Of a DNA stretch of 64,000 nucleotides, positions 22,690 through 35,648 are shown one piece after another. The stretch spans positions 1,324,673 through 1,388,672 of the forward strand of contig NW_003314278.1 of the NCBI RefSeq assembly GCF_000143415.4, written 5' to 3'. How positions within the stretch are numbered: the stretch's first letter is position 1; every line of letters begins with the position of its first letter. The notes beneath the pieces were generated by a model that was given only the letters and a program-made list of their open reading frames with translations, had not been told where the DNA came from and searched no databases. A program made the position numbers and the translations under genes. The DNA is from Selaginella moellendorffii. Lineage: Eukaryota; Streptophyta; Lycopodiopsida; Selaginellales; Selaginellaceae.

Positions 22690-23340
22690 ATGTGCGAGGC
22701 ATTACTTTGATGATGTCCTACGACTAAGGAGGAACATGAGATGCATGTGAGGCAAATGTTGCCACTATTGAGGGAGAACAAGCTGTATTCTAAACTGTCA
22801 AAGCATGAGTTCTTCTTGGAGGAGATCACCTATCTCGGACATGTGGTGCCACAAGATGGTGTGCGGGAAGATCCTCAAAAGACTCAGATAGTCGTTGACT
22901 AGCTTGTTCCCCCTACTGTGCATGGGTTTCCTTGGTATGTTGGGAGTGAAGACATATGTTGGGAATATCTAGGAGTTTGCTCTAAAATAGAACCGCTGCC
23001 CACAGTGAGGACAGGGTATAGTGGCTTGACGTTCTCTTGCTTCTCGTCGTATCTGAAGTCGCTTGTTCACACGATTGAGGGCACTTCGCCGAGGACCTCT
23101 TCGTCGAGGCATCCTTTCTCCTTTATTCTCTTCTTCACTTCCTCACATACAATTGATCCCCTGTTTTTTCCCCCTTAAGTGAACTTCCTCGTGACCCTAA
23201 TACTGAAATGGAATATTCCCTCAGTTCTACAGGGAGTCTTTTGCCGGTTTGTGAAGGACTTCTCCTTGATTGCTGCTCCTTTGATGGATATTCTTTGAAA
23301 CATGACCAAGCATGCTTAGTTGGTGTGGGGTGAAAGTGTC
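22690..23340 (+). pseudogene. RT fragments of gypsy element D
   Basis: HYFDDVLRL (near 22700) carries the Asp-Asp of the RT active site. It is followed by LSKHEFFLEEITYLGHVV and a VREDP motif (to about 22890). The reading resumes at about 23225 with FVKDFSLIAAPLMDIL and VKKRFEQLKQS. The intervening 22905-23170 is unrelated sequence, perhaps a small insertion. The residues are close to chromovirus-type gypsy RT and differ clearly from element A. Confidence 0.75.
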
Positions 23341-23432
23341 AAGAAGCGTTTGAGCAGTTAAAGCAATCATGTATATTCAACAGATATTTGCTTGTGTTAA
23401 GCCACTTGTGATAGAAGGCTAAAGCTCACACT

Positions 23433-24010
23433 ATGGAGTCTATGCATTCAAAGGGTATGGCTCATGAGTCCTTTTCTCTTTCTGATCCTAGTGAGGCCAT
23501 GGGTGTCAGTGTGGACCAAGGAGAGAATGTATCTACTCGTGTTCTAGCTGACACTGCTGTCACTAAGCTTTCTGAAGGAGTGAAGAAGAATTGTATCAAC
23601 TCATCTGAGCTGTACGGTTGTTTGTGCAATGAGTTGTGCATAGCCAAGTGCTCAGTGTCCTCTTTGACTCTGGTGCTACACATACTTTCATTAACAAGGC
23701 TAGTGATGAGGGTATAGGAGCTGTCTTGGTGCAAGACTGCTGTCCTATTGCCTACATAAGCCACAAGTTTGACGCAACTTAGCTGAACTGCCAACTTGGG
23801 ATAGGAAGTTGTATGTTGTAGTTGTTGTGGTCAAAGAGTGGAGGCATTATCTGTATGGTTTGGATTTTTCATGTGGATAACTTTACCACTTGTCACTCTT
23901 TTCACTCGCCAGATGGAGCTTCGAGGATGGCTAGCTCATTGACTACAGTTTTTGCAGGAAATGGATGTGCAGATTCCAAACCACCAGAGGAGTTTAGCTC
24001 TGGGATTTAA
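23433..24010 (+). pseudogene. Protease scrap joined to RNase H of element D
   Basis: VLFDSGATHTFIN (about 23656-23694) is a retropepsin active-site segment with Asp-Ser-Gly. Within about 20 codons the sequence changes to GIGAVLVQD, PIAYISHKF and KEWRHYLYG (about 23713-23865), which belong to gypsy RNase H. In an intact element RT separates these domains, so the order has been rearranged. The plus-strand ORF 23433-23717 covers the protease side. Confidence 0.7.
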
Positions 24011-24489
24011 GGTGAGAAAACTGATTTCCCCAGGGATTCCGGAGTAAAAGTCAAAGGGTAATTTTGACCGCAGATTACTCGTGAATTTGGAAGATTGATG
24101 TTTAAAGCAAAGTTGCTAGGTTTTCCAAGATCTACAACTTTTCTTTAAGACAATTTTCCTGTTTCTGAAAGGAGTAGACGGTAAAGGTAGTTGTTTCTCC
24201 ATTGTCTGGGATGGTGAACTCTATCTCATTTGGGAAGCTCTCCAGTGGTTTGCTAGATGAAATTAAAGAGCTTGCTGACTTCGACTCCTTTGTAGTGAAG
24301 GCACATGCATTGTTTTGAAGAGGGATGCCTTTTCCAATGCAATTGTGCTTCCTTTGATGCACGAGATGGTTTCTGTTATAATCCAGTGCAAAAGGACAGA
24401 GATTTAGTCACCCTAGACTATGCTATGTTACCTCTTGAGGTTCCTCACCACCCAACCACCCCCGAGCTACCTCAAAAGCTCCAGCGATC
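24011..24489. other. Unassigned sequence between D and A'
   Basis: Short plus-strand frames are present but I recognise no protein. The right limit is where similarity to the inverted copy of element A starts, just left of the protease segment. Confidence 0.4.
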
Positions 24490-26317
24490 TTCTTTACAAT
24501 ATTGGTAGATAGTTGTGGAGCATCTTTATGTCCTCCAGGGGTGATGGTATTGTTCCTTTAGTATGTGATAATGTTTATTGTCTTGAGCCAAGTTCATTTG
24601 AGGAGTACTTCGCAGTAGCTTTGGTCTTTCGCCATCTTGAGTATGATGAAAGTTACCTTAAATTCTTGATCTTTAATCTTGATAGGAATGTTATGCATAA
24701 TTCCTAATGGTTGTACACTCCAATTTTCGGCCATCTTGACATTGAAGGGTGTAGAGTGGATTGGTCCAAGTCCCATTGCTTTGCAAGTTGAATACTCGAT
24801 AATGTTGACATTTGCTCTGCCATTGATGATTACTTATATAACTTTGTTCTTTCCTAATTGGGATGCATGGTACATCTTCATCATAGTCACTAGGTTGGAT
24901 GTTTGCCTTATGGGATGAGTTGTTGGTCTTTTTCTTGACTTGAGCTGAAGTTGTTTAGTGGAGAAGCTTGACATATCTTGAGAAGTTGTTTTCTCAAGTA
25001 TAAAACTACCTGTGAAAGTTCTAGAAGGGTGAGTGTGATATTTTGTTGAAGAATGTTGGTGATAGGCTTTGGTTGTTCCTCTTTTTTTGACAAAATTTTA
25101 ATCATAATTTCCTAATTATCTTCAACTTCAGGTTGTTGTTGTTGAAGGGTTTGCTGAATTATGTTGACTAACTCCTTGCTTTGTTGTTATTCGTGCCTTG
25201 AGATTTCTTGCACTTCATCTTAAAGTTCTTATTCTTTGACTTTTCCTCAAGGTCATTTTCAGGAGTGTAGTGTTTTTTCTGACTTCGAGTTAGAGCTCTT
25301 ACCTCAGATTCATCTTTAAAGTATTCATCTTCGATTTAGCCAATGTTAACATTTCTTGTTGTTGGAGGAGGTCTTCGATGTTGCTAATCTTGTTAAGGAG
25401 GTTGATTTCCTTGATTTTGTTGTTTGGTATTGGGGTCAGATTTCTTGAGTTTGAGGTTGCTATTGATAGTTGTTACGAGGAAACACTCTGGGTGGTGGAT
25501 CATATTGTTGATTTTGCTGTTGATAGTTTAGTTATTGCAAAGGTGGTCTCCATTGTTGATTGTTGTGGTACTATTGTTGATAGTTGTTTTGTCAAGGTGG
25601 TGGTCTCCATTGTTGGTTGTCTCAATAAGGCTGCTGATAAGCCTATTGGTATGGTCACTAATACTAATTGTCTTGGTTGCCATTGTTGTATTATCGATGG
25701 TATCTAAAGTTAGGATTATATGTACCTTGATTTTGGTAGTTCAGCTACCATTGCTGTGGTTCTTGTCTGGGTTAATTGTAATGTCTTCTAGTTGGTGTAG
25801 GAATTCAAGGTATGTTTTCAACTTGTGTGACTTCAGTTGCTCCTTTGTATTGACAAATCTTTGCTATATATCCTTCTTTTTCAGAGATCTGACACTTAGG
25901 AATTAGTAGTCTACACTGTTAGGATGTGTCCTTTGTTCTTGTATTTCATACACCATACTCCTTTTTTTAGTTCGTTCTTGATTGTAACTTTTTTGAGTAT
26001 TTTGGTAAGTTCTTGATTTTTGTCTTTCTTCATGACTTCGAGTTTGTATTCTTCTTTATCATTAGAAGAGTCGTTTGTTCTTGTTGTTTCTACTTTTAAA
26101 AAATTTTGGAGCTATTTTTTGAGGTATAGTCTTCAATATCTTCTTTATTACCTTGTTTGATGCTCTTGAGATGTTCTAGGTATTCAGTTGTTGTGCCACC
26201 GGGTTGGTACTTCTCTTTGGATTGCTTAACTTTTTCCTGAAACTTAAGTTTTTCATCAAGATTATAATACCATTCTAATGCTTTTCTTTTAAGTGTGAAA
26301 GGGAATAAAATTTACCA

Positions 26318-28462
26318 ACTTAAGCTTAACATATCATAAATCATTATTGAGAACCTAGTTAAAGCTACTACAATGCTACTATATGCAAGTAGACTAGCTT
26401 CACTATCAACCACTTTGGGGTTGATCATTGTTTACGCAAACAACTTTGTAAACACATTGCTCATTATCACATGGATATGATATAAGTATCACAATGACTT
26501 TATCATCAATTGAGTAACACCAGGGGCAACACCCATGTCACTACTATAAAGGTTTATGTGAGTATCAAATATCAACTTGATTCGACAAAATGCAATATAA
26601 ATGCCACACCCCACCAATAAAGATTTACAACACCAAACACCATCAACTTTGTTCACAATACAGATAAGCTTATACCACTCTCTTTCCGACCAAACTCAAA
26701 ATTAATCCAACACCAAATTACTCAAGGAGCAATAGTAAGCTTTCTTGGAAAAGAATTGAGCATTGCAACCCATGTTTTTCAAAAGCAAGCCTAAACTAAA
26801 TGGTATAGCATTTCACCACTATCCATCCGCAATTCACCTAGGGTAAGACCATCATCTCCTACATGCATCAAGGTAGGGACTCTCGAGTGCATAATGTGGA
26901 CATGAGTAATGAGTTAACACATTGTTGCAAATCATTTTCAAGAAGAGAAGATGATTTACGTGTTTAATCCTTCGTCCTTGACAACTCTCTTGTTGGTCTT
27001 AACTTTGACTTAACTTCAAGCTTGCATTTACACTGCCTTTAGTCCAATCCAAGAAAAGTTTATAAAAGAGCACGGCAATGACTACTTAAACCAATAGACT
27101 AATCCCTATAGTCTTGATTGATCCACTTGTAGTCATGCCTAGGAAGGATCCACTAGTGCCATGCTAAATAGCTATGGACTAATATATTTGTCACTCATAG
27201 CAAACCTAGGGGAAGTTTATTTCTACCTATAGTACAAGGAACAACCCATGGAACCACTGGAACAATTCATGGAACCATTGATAGGCTAACATTAATCATA
27301 CCAACTCAAAGTGTAACCTTGAATTGCTAATACACCTTACTTATGAGCCCAAGCAAAAACTCGTGTAAATGGAACAATTCAATCCCACTTATATGCCCAA
27401 GAGCAAGCTCAGATTATTATGGTACAAAAAGGTAGCCAAATCCATACCCAAGGAATGACTACAAAGTTATTGCACCCAAATGTGTACCCACTCTGATCAT
27501 CGTTTTCATCTTTGCATATGCAACGAGACTAGTTGCCCAATCTCATTGGATAGTACTTGCCAAGATATATCCTTTGATACCAAATATAGCACATGTAGTT
27601 TTTACCCTTTATCCTATGGTGATTTACCATAGGATAACTATGAAGCGGAACCTAAACCCTCAATGGGCCACATGTCACATGCCATGTGCCATATGCCATG
27701 TGTCCAAAGGACAGTGGTGCGGGACCCGAGTTCTAGGGCCTTGGGCCACTGAATGAAGGAACAGTGCTAAACTCCCAAGTATGGAACCAAGGAGCAACGG
27801 AACCGGACTATGGAGCAACTTTCGAGCATACAACCCAAAGAACAAAGGAATAGGAGCACGAAGCAAATTGGAACAGTTCTAGAGCATTTAGCATCCCAAT
27901 GCCAGGACCAGAACATAAAACGGAGCTAAACAAAGTCTAACGCTATTTCAACATACCGATGGCCTAATGTGAGGATATGGATACTCCACCAGCTAGCATG
28001 GAATGGAACTTGGGCTTAAACCTAAGCCGGATGCAGAATAAAGATAGGCACGCAAGCGGGAGGTAGACCATGCCTTAGGTTGGTTGGTTATGCTCACCCT
28101 ACCCACTATTCCTACTATACATTTAAAACCCCTCACATCCCCGCCCCCCGCACTATCATCTAACGATATTGAGGGACCAAGCTCAATATCACAAGGGTTC
28201 CCAACACTAGCAAGTGCAAGTCAACGAATGAGTTTCTCTAACCAGGTCAAGTATGCTTGATTAATAGCATTTAAGAATTCCATCTTTATGCTCATCTAGT
28301 CAAGTGCACACGCGAAGACCAGTTTCTTAACTAGCTTAGGTGGAGACTGATAAAGGATCTAACAATACTACCTCTTGCCATCATGACAATAAGGAAAGAA
28401 TATTCGAAAGGACTAACCAACAGGTAACTTTTGATACTCAAAGTCACATTCACGACAGAAGT
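26318..28462 (-). mobile_element. Insertion in gag of A', probably LTR-element derived
   Basis: Comparison with A (around 18030-18045) shows extra DNA between GGGAATAAAA and AGTTCTC. Its interior contains CCTTTGATACCA at 27571-27582, the complement of TGGTATCAAAGG, close to a methionine tRNA primer site. TATAGCACATG follows at 27585, similar to the TA...TA element ends at 9223. I infer a minus-strand LTR or TRIM-like fragment. A matching second LTR was not found. Confidence 0.45.
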
Positions 28463-29399
28463 TCTCTTGCTGATTGACTTATATAATTTAGTAATTGCTG
28501 GAAATGTCTTTTTGCATCTTCAATTTTGCTACTAGTGAAAATTGGATATGTAATCATGATGCCATAGGGTGTTGCTGGGTTGATGAGTGCCATCTTTCTA
28601 TTGTTGGTGATGGTTTAGTTTTTGAGAAGCAGGATAAGATTGAAAGCTGTCGGTGTTGTAATCTTCGTAATTGGGAGTTTCAAATGGTGGTAAATCTTGA
28701 TCTAAGTCTAAATTTTGGTTGATTGTGTCTTCCTCAGCATTGGTTGTGTTGATGTTGCTTAGTTTGCTAACTTATGTGGCTTGAGTCGTTTTGTTGAAAG
28801 TCTTGAATATAATCTCAAGGATTTCGATTTAAGCTTGAGTCTTCTATTGCTTGTGTACTTCTAATTTTTGTTAGAGTTGTTTCTTCTCTTCTCATATTTA
28901 TTGTATCTAATCTCACTCTTGTTTCTTGAGTGGATTAGGGTTGTGTTTGTACATTTGATGTTGTGCTAGAGTTTTCTTGAGTTATAATTTTCTTGAATTT
29001 GTTTTTCTGGTTTTGTTGTTGTTAGCTTTGGTTTATTGTGTTCTTCTCGAGGAAATGTTGTCTAGTCGTAGAATCATGTGGTATAGACTACACGATCTTA
29101 TGTATTGGTATTTGTGTTGCTATGTTGTACTCAGTTATGTAAAGTTGATCAATCTTTAACAAGGTCGTTGCTCACCAACTTCAAGATCGAACAAAAGTGC
29201 ATATTATGGCTACTCTTTTTACAAGTCCTTGTTGTGTTCAATTGTTGTATAGTAATTATGGCCTACCTTTAATTGTGTTGTATAAAGTCATGCGCATCCT
29301 CATTATGAGGGTCCACGTTTTCCAATCAATGGTGATGTTCAAAACGTCTGAACTGAGTAGTGGTTATATTCTAAGTGTTGTTGTCCTCAAGGTTGTTGT

Positions 29400-31197
29400 T
29401 GATACATGTTTCTAGATTCTTGATTCTTGTATTTTTTATCTTCGATCGCTGTCCATGCTTCGATTAATTGTTATTTTTATTCCCCATCATCCCCAAGGGA
29501 CCTCCACTTGTTAAATCCTTAGTATTTGATTTCTATTTGCTTGGTTGCTTCTTAATAGCTCATTTGATAAATGTATATTTTCGTTTTCAATAATGTGAAG
29601 AAGAAATGCAAGTGCTTATTAGTATGGTAGATGGTATACTATTACCAAAAATAGTTTGGGATAGTTTCCATGAACTAGACTACCTATTTCCAACTTATTT
29701 GAAACATCAACAAAAGAAGAGATTGAGATTCCAATATAATCCCACCCTAAAGTTATGTTGCATAGAGCATCTTGAGGGTCTACAATAATAACTAGTCCCT
29801 CAGCCACAATTGCATGTATAGCATCCACTATCTTCACAAGAGCTTTATACCATATACTACGAGCATTTATATTTATAGAAGAACAACCAGAACTAGGGAT
29901 ATTCTTGCCTTCGGAAATATTTTTACTCTCTATTTTCTATGGAATAACATCTTCATCATTATTCCTCTGTGTTCCAATTGTATTTCCCTAGGAGATTTTG
30001 GTAGGAAATATCTCTATTGGAGACATCAATTGATTCTGCTTCTATATAGAAAACCCACTAACATCCAACTCACCTGTAGGGGGGGAGTAATTCAAGTTAA
30101 ACACCTTAATAATGCAAAGCAAAACACATTTAACTCTTAAAGAAGCACAGTGACAAATGCAAGTAGCATCTAAAGATTCTATTCTTCCCCTTTGCAATTG
30201 ATTCTCCATTATCCCAAACAATCTCTATTACATCTTCTTTAACAACTTGACAAAAACAAAGAAAATTACAAATATCAAAACACAAATAGAAGGAGAAAAG
30301 TACAAAAAAAAGACAAGCAAATAGCAAATTAAAAAACAAAAGCTCCTTTTGTGAATATGAGAAAACAAAACATGAAAATATGTAGCAAAAATAATTAAAA
30401 ATGCATAAAATAAGCACACACAAAGTCAAAGAATTTCTAGCATGCACTTGCACACTAAAGACCCAATTTAATGTATTGATGAAAGAATATGAGCTCACAG
30501 TAAACCAAAGTCAAATTAAGAGAGAAACAAATTGGTAAGTACAAGTTTGTAAAATGACCAAAGAAATGGGGGTTACTTAATTTTGAACAAGCATGGTCTC
30601 AAACTCATTGTTCAAAAATGTAAGGATTTCTAACACTCTCTCTCTCTCATGGTCTCTTGTGTTTTTTAAGCTAATGTGTGGGCTCATGCCTAGCCAAGCT
30701 CAAATTTGAGTTTCTCCAAAGAAGCTTGAGATTTCTTGGTGTGCACTTGTACACCTATAGACTAGTTTTGGATGACTCTCTCTTGTAAATCTTTGTTCTT
30801 TTGTTTTGAGATTTCTAGGCATGCACTCTCATGCCTATTGGGATGACTCTTGTAAATACACTACACTATCATATAGTCTCACGCCAAGCAATACTAAAAT
30901 ACAAATGTATATTCTTTATAATAATGGAAACCATATGTTTTGAGGAAAGAAAAACTTACCATGGCCATAAACAAACCAAAACAGTGTGGGAGAGATATAT
31001 GCTTAGGATGTGCTAGAGAGGAAGGAAAAATGCGTCCTAAGATGTGATCCATGAACCAGTAGTGGCAAACCCTAGAGAACCCAAATAATAAAACCTAAGA
31101 AAAAACCATAAGGCTAAGAGGGGGAAAATTTGAAATGCAAGCTTGACAAAGAATTTGAAATGCAAGGGTAGTGTTATGATACTAATAGCTTGTATCA
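29400..31197 (-). repeat. LTR of A'
   Basis: This is 1798 bp bounded by TGATAC and GTATCA, repeated with high similarity and in inverted orientation at 1-1537. The outer flank (31198 onward) is unrelated. Because the other LTR of A' is missing, no target duplication can be tested. Confidence 0.65.
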
Positions 31198-31661
31198 GTT
31201 TTGTTTGAATTTAGGCAAAATTATTAAATAATGTAGTACAGATATTTAATGTTGTCATATAGTTCAAGAAGAGACTCCATAAAAAGTTTTTTCAAAAAAT
31301 GAGATAACTATGAGAGTGCTTGGAATATGGAAAGGGAATACAAAAAATGTGCATATCAATTAGCCCAAAAACCTAGCTTATATACAAGAGTGAGTGGTCC
31401 GGATTGAAACCAATCCGATGGCTATCAAAATCCCACTACACTAATATTAGTATATGGCATTGTAGCCATACACTTGGCCCTCACATTATCCCCTCCTCTC
31501 GGAATAATGGAAAGTCGTCAAGGTTCTCTTGTAGACAGGCTAGGGTTTGAAGAAATGTTAGGAGGAGGCATCGGTGGATCTGTACGTGGTATTAACTACT
31601 CCTGATCCCTTTGTATGAAGCATTTCAACCATTGCACATGCATAATCTCCGGAGGATCAGC

Positions 31662-32819
31662 CTACTGAACATCATGCCAAACCTCATAAACTTGTGGTCC
31701 AACTTGCCGCAACACCCGATACGGTCGTTTCCACTGAGCAAGGAGCCCCTTAGATAAACCACATACCGTAAGATGGGGAAAATGGACTAACACCAAATCA
31801 TCCACTTTGTACTCTGTAGGTGGATGATGATGAAAGTTGTAGTGCCGTTGTTGTCCCACTTGTATGCAGCTTAAGTGTTCGGCAAACTCTGCTCGGATAA
31901 GTGGAAAAATGTTTGTCAAATATTGATCCCACGACCTAACATCAGCAGCTCTTGGCAATCACGAAGGTAAACCTAGCTCTGTTGGTAATATTGGATCATG
32001 ACCATATAAGAGTTTATATGGTGAAGCACCAATAGAACTTTGCACCCCTGTGACATAGGCATACTGATAAGATGGCAAATAACCATCCCAATCTGAATGT
32101 TGAAAGTTCACATACTTTACAATCATCCCTTTGAATATCTGAATGAGCCGTTCCACCAAACCGTCTGATTATGGATGATTAGCACTCATGAAAGTGTGGC
32201 GTATCCCCAACTGAAACATCAAAACATGAAATGCCTCAGCCATAAATGCAGAACCATTATCCGAAAGAATCTGCTCTGGACAAGAATGCTGAAACACCAC
32301 TCAATTGAGGAGGAAGTATTCAACAGTAGTTGTAAAGACACTAGCAAGAGCATTAACTTCCATCCAATAAGTCAAGTAGTCAGAAGCAATAATAACATAC
32401 CCATTACCAATAGTTGACCATGGAAAAAGTCCCATAAGATCAAACGCCACCAACTCAAATGGACGGGAAATTATAATTGACTCCAACCATCCTTCCACAG
32501 CACAAGGAAGAGTATTATGAGCTTGGCACCAAACGCAGCGACGTATATACCGGATAATATCATGTTGCATCTTCGGCCAATAAAAAGACCTGTGCAGCTT
32601 CTCGGTCATACGACAATGTCCCATATGCCCACCTAGAACAGAAGAATCATGGTAGGCATGAAGAAACCGCAGAATAAAGACAAAAGGCACCACCAGCCGT
32701 AAATGATCATCAGGATCCATCCCCACAAAATAAACAAGGCCATCTTCAAGGCGATATTGAGAATGTAAATGCCGGAAAGGCAAGTCATCAGCAAGTGATG
32801 CAGGATCCACTTTACACAC
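31662..32819 (-). pseudogene. Integrase of element C
   Basis: The first part (32819-32301) has the HHCC zinc domain: HAYHDSSVLGGHMGH and CVWCQAHN. It also has the first catalytic block VAFDLMGLF. After a stop the second Asp block appears (ILSDNGSAF, near 32255), then the Glu block (LVERLIQ, near 32155). The C-terminal segment (31958-31662) has RPYRVLRQVGPQVYEV, the GPF/GPY-type module. All catalytic residues can be found, but in-frame stops split the gene into three. Confidence 0.85.
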
Positions 32820-32825
32820 ATTACG

Positions 32826-33250
32826 AATGTGCTCCTTCTACGTCCCCTCCGAGTGAATCAAGACATCATCAATAAAGTCAGCAGTCACCTCTGGCATATC
32901 ACAAAGAACCTCGTCCATCATTCACTTGAAAGTTGCTGGAGCATTGTTCAAACCAAATGGCATCACCAAAAACTCGTATAAACCAAATGGTGTATAAAAA
33001 GTAGTCTTAGGAATATCTTCTTCAGCTATCAGTACTTACCAATACCCAAAAGCAAGATCTAGCTTGGTGAACTAACGACTTCACCCAAGACGATTGAAGA
33101 GATCAGCAGTGTGAGGAAGAGGGTACACATCCGGGATCGTCACTTCATTTAACGGATGATAATCGATGCAGAAACAAATACTCCCATCAGGCTTCATCAC
33201 CGAAGATGAGGTTCACATGCCCAAGGACTCGCAACTTCCAAATAACACTC
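32826..33250 (-). pseudogene. Reverse transcriptase fragment of element C
   Basis: [14 protein letters not shown] (near 32950) and the active-site FIDDVLIHS (near 32870) are clear. Upstream RT blocks are scattered in broken frames. Immediately after EHIRNV the sequence jumps into the linker preceding integrase, so the RT thumb, connection and RNase H are deleted. Confidence 0.8.
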
Positions 33251-33261
33251 TTCTCCAACAT

Positions 33262-33974
33262 CTATTTCATGTTTGCATATAAAATTTTGATCTCCTTGGG
33301 TGACTGACGATTAATAGGAACCTTGATTGAACGAGCATCCCCAGTTGGAATCGGATGACGTGTGGCAATCTTGGCCCTAGACGATAAGTCAAATTCAAAG
33401 AGATCAAAATACTCCTTCATGAGTCGGTCAACCGCTGCAACACAAAGATTGTTGGAGGGATTGGAAAAGGGAAGAGCAGAACAAGACAGAAACATAGGAG
33501 GAAATAGTGGGGGAACAAAAGTAATGGAAGCTAAGGTAGAAGTAGAGGGACGAAAAGGTATGAAAGTAAGAGGAATAAATGAAACATAAAGAAGTATGAG
33601 ACAAAGGGAAGAAGCCTCAAAGTCACACTTGGCATAATTGTGCTGCAACCAATCCATACCAAAAATGAGATCAAAAGCTTGACTCGACACCACCCACAAT
33701 GACTGCAACTCAAGCTCAAGATCACTCATACGCACAACTAGGTCCATCTCCCCATGCACATATGTAGACGGCAACATGTGGCAACAGGTTGAGCAATAGA
33801 AGATAAACTTGAATCTGTATCAACCAACATGGAGAGAATAATAAGAGACCTCTTATTATAAAAACGAGCTTGGAAAGTAAATACTGGATGAACTAGTGCC
33901 AAGTGAACCCCTTGATGATACTCCCGAAAGAAAGATGGAGGGATCATTGATTTATTCATGCAAGGTCCCTCCAT
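33262..33974 (-). pseudogene. Protease of element C
   Basis: Two overlapping frames carry it. The upstream one (33974-33738) has SMLVDTDSSLSSIA, where the retropepsin active-site Asp-Thr-Gly has become Asp-Thr-Asp. The downstream one (33777-33262) has FDLIFGMDWLQHNYAKCDF, the conserved GMDWL segment. A frame shift and the Gly-to-Asp change make it inactive. Confidence 0.78.
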
Positions 33975-33989
33975 TACTCGCGCGACTCC

Positions 33990-34814
33990 TTATTTCCCGG
34001 ATGCATCTCGGTGTCCAAACCTTCCACTGTAGCAGCACCACCGGGACGTTATTGATGCCAAGGTCTCCACCCCAAAAATGGAGGCTGCTAATCCGGAAAA
34101 ACACCAACAACGCCGATAAGTATGACTAACATTACCATACGCCCAGTAGTGAACATCACGGCCACGACCATGTCCTTGCCCTTGTCCTTGGACTTGAGCA
34201 ACAGCAGTATTAACCTCCATTGGAACAAGACTATCATCCATGGGAAGTGGAGCTAAAGGACGTGTAGTGAGAAGTGGAAGAGGCGATGTCTCATAACATT
34301 GTGCCAAGCGAAGAGTATCGTTAAGGGTGGTGAGAGCAAGTGCATGCATAAATCTGACAAAATTTTGACGAAGTGCTGGCCACAACATTCCTAGCTTGAT
34401 CCGCTCTGACATATTTGGCTCTACACGAAGCAAAAGACTTCAGAAACGAATGCCAAATTGTATTACTGACTCAGATAGCCCTTGGCAAAGACAATGCAAT
34501 TGTTAGAATGCATCATCATAGTCATCAGCATGTCCGAAGGCATATTTGAAGATGTTCGGAAGAACACTCCAATCCCCACGAGTGGCTGCACTCAAACCAT
34601 TATACCACTGTAACACCATCCCTTGGAAACACGTGGGAAACTCACACAAACGTCGAGCATCATCCCAAGAATAATATGTGGCAATCACCATAAAGTGATC
34701 GAACCAATAGTACACATTATCCCCAGGATTCCCACGAAAGAATTCCGGCCAAACGCGAGGAATGGCACCAAGAACAAGAGGAGTTATACCATGTGCCATG
34801 AACGCCACCATCAA
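33990..34814 (-). pseudogene. gag of element C
   Basis: The capsid-like part (34814-34503) reads WPEFFRGNPGDNVYYW, then FPTCFQGMVLQWYNGL, a standard gypsy gag pattern. After a stop, 34433-33990 continues with PNMSERIKLGMLWPALR and a Gln-Gly-rich stretch. It ends in YWAYGNVSHTYRRC, a zinc knuckle in which the first cysteine is lost. Confidence 0.75.
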
Positions 34815-35285
34815 CTAAGTTTGGTCGTTCAATTGTAAGCACATAGCATCAAACAATTGTACTAACTAATGCTCCAAAGTCAAAAGAGGAGATTACTGAT
34901 CTACCATGAAGATGAACGAAAAAGAAAAAGCAAAAGAAGAGAAATGACAGAAAGCTAAAAGGAAATGATAGATCTAGACAATGCAAAAAGTTAGATCTAA
35001 ACCAAAATCGTGAAAGGAAATAACAAAAGAAAGGAAATGGAAAAAACTAGATCTAAACCAAAATCCTAAATTCAAGCATTCCTTAGGGATTATCAAAGGT
35101 ACCCTTCAATTCCACCAATATGAGTGCTTGAATATAAAAAGGGAATACAGAAATGTGCATATCAATTAGCCTAAAAACACTAGTTTATATATAGGAGCGA
35201 GTGGTCCGGATTGAAACCAATCCAACAACTACCAAAATCCCACTATGCTAATATTAGTATACAGTATCGTAGCTGTACACTTGCA

Positions 35286-35648
35286 CTAGAATTTTTTTAG
35301 TATTTATCAAAATTTTGTTTACAAGATTATATAATGAGAATCATGGCTTGAAATTTATTATTAAAGAGTATATGTTGCATATGTTGTAGTTTATTACTCT
35401 ATTTTATTCTATTTATATTCTATGTTATATTTTACTGTTTTCATTTTAAATTTTTTTTTTTATAGAATTTAATTCCTGAATTATATTGTTTGATCCATTT
35501 TATTTATCTTGCTTCCTCGCTTCACTCTTGGCTCCAAAGAATCACCCCAGCCAAAAAAAATTCCTCCTTCCATGACTACTACTTCACTACACTGCTCTAC
35601 CAAAATCCACCCAGCAACAGTCACTACCACTTACTTGTGGAGTGTGAT
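35286..35648. other. Spacer, AT-rich, then 3' flank of SEC16-like copy
   Basis: 35286-35490 is AT-rich and holds nothing recognisable. 35490-35648 matches the reverse complement of 41337-41500. It is the shared 3' untranslated flank of the two SEC16-like copies. Confidence 0.5.

Larger units (their letters stand above)
24490..31197 (-). mobile_element. Gypsy element A' (inverted relative of A, truncated)
   Basis: On the minus strand the order is LTR (31197-29400), leader (to about 28730), gag (about 28490 down to 24900) and protease (24776-24513). Similarity stops near 24490. The long plus-strand frames at 25378-25906 and 28495-28722 mirror minus-strand frames of element A. There is no RT or integrase. 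A 2.1-kb insertion splits gag. A' provides the uninterrupted version of the target sites used by family B copy 1 and the TA...TA element in A. Confidence 0.82.
31311..35285 (-). mobile_element. Ty3/gypsy element C with short LTRs
   Basis: Direct repeats of about 170 bp at 31311-31485 and about 35121-35285 enclose gag, protease, RT and integrase remnants reading on the minus strand. The repeats begin TGAG(AG)TGCTTG. A purine-rich run (complement of 31486-31500) lies at the inner edge of the left repeat, as a polypurine tract should. No clean target duplication was found. RNase H and the RT thumb are missing. Confidence 0.78.

Noticed and set aside
22905-23170. A copia solo LTR starting TGTTGGGAATAT near 22956 inside the D RT
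   Set aside because: The start looks LTR-like, but no matching end or target duplication was found.
23462-23794. Minus-strand 110-codon ORF over fragment D
   Set aside because: It is antisense to the protease and RNase H sequence of element D.
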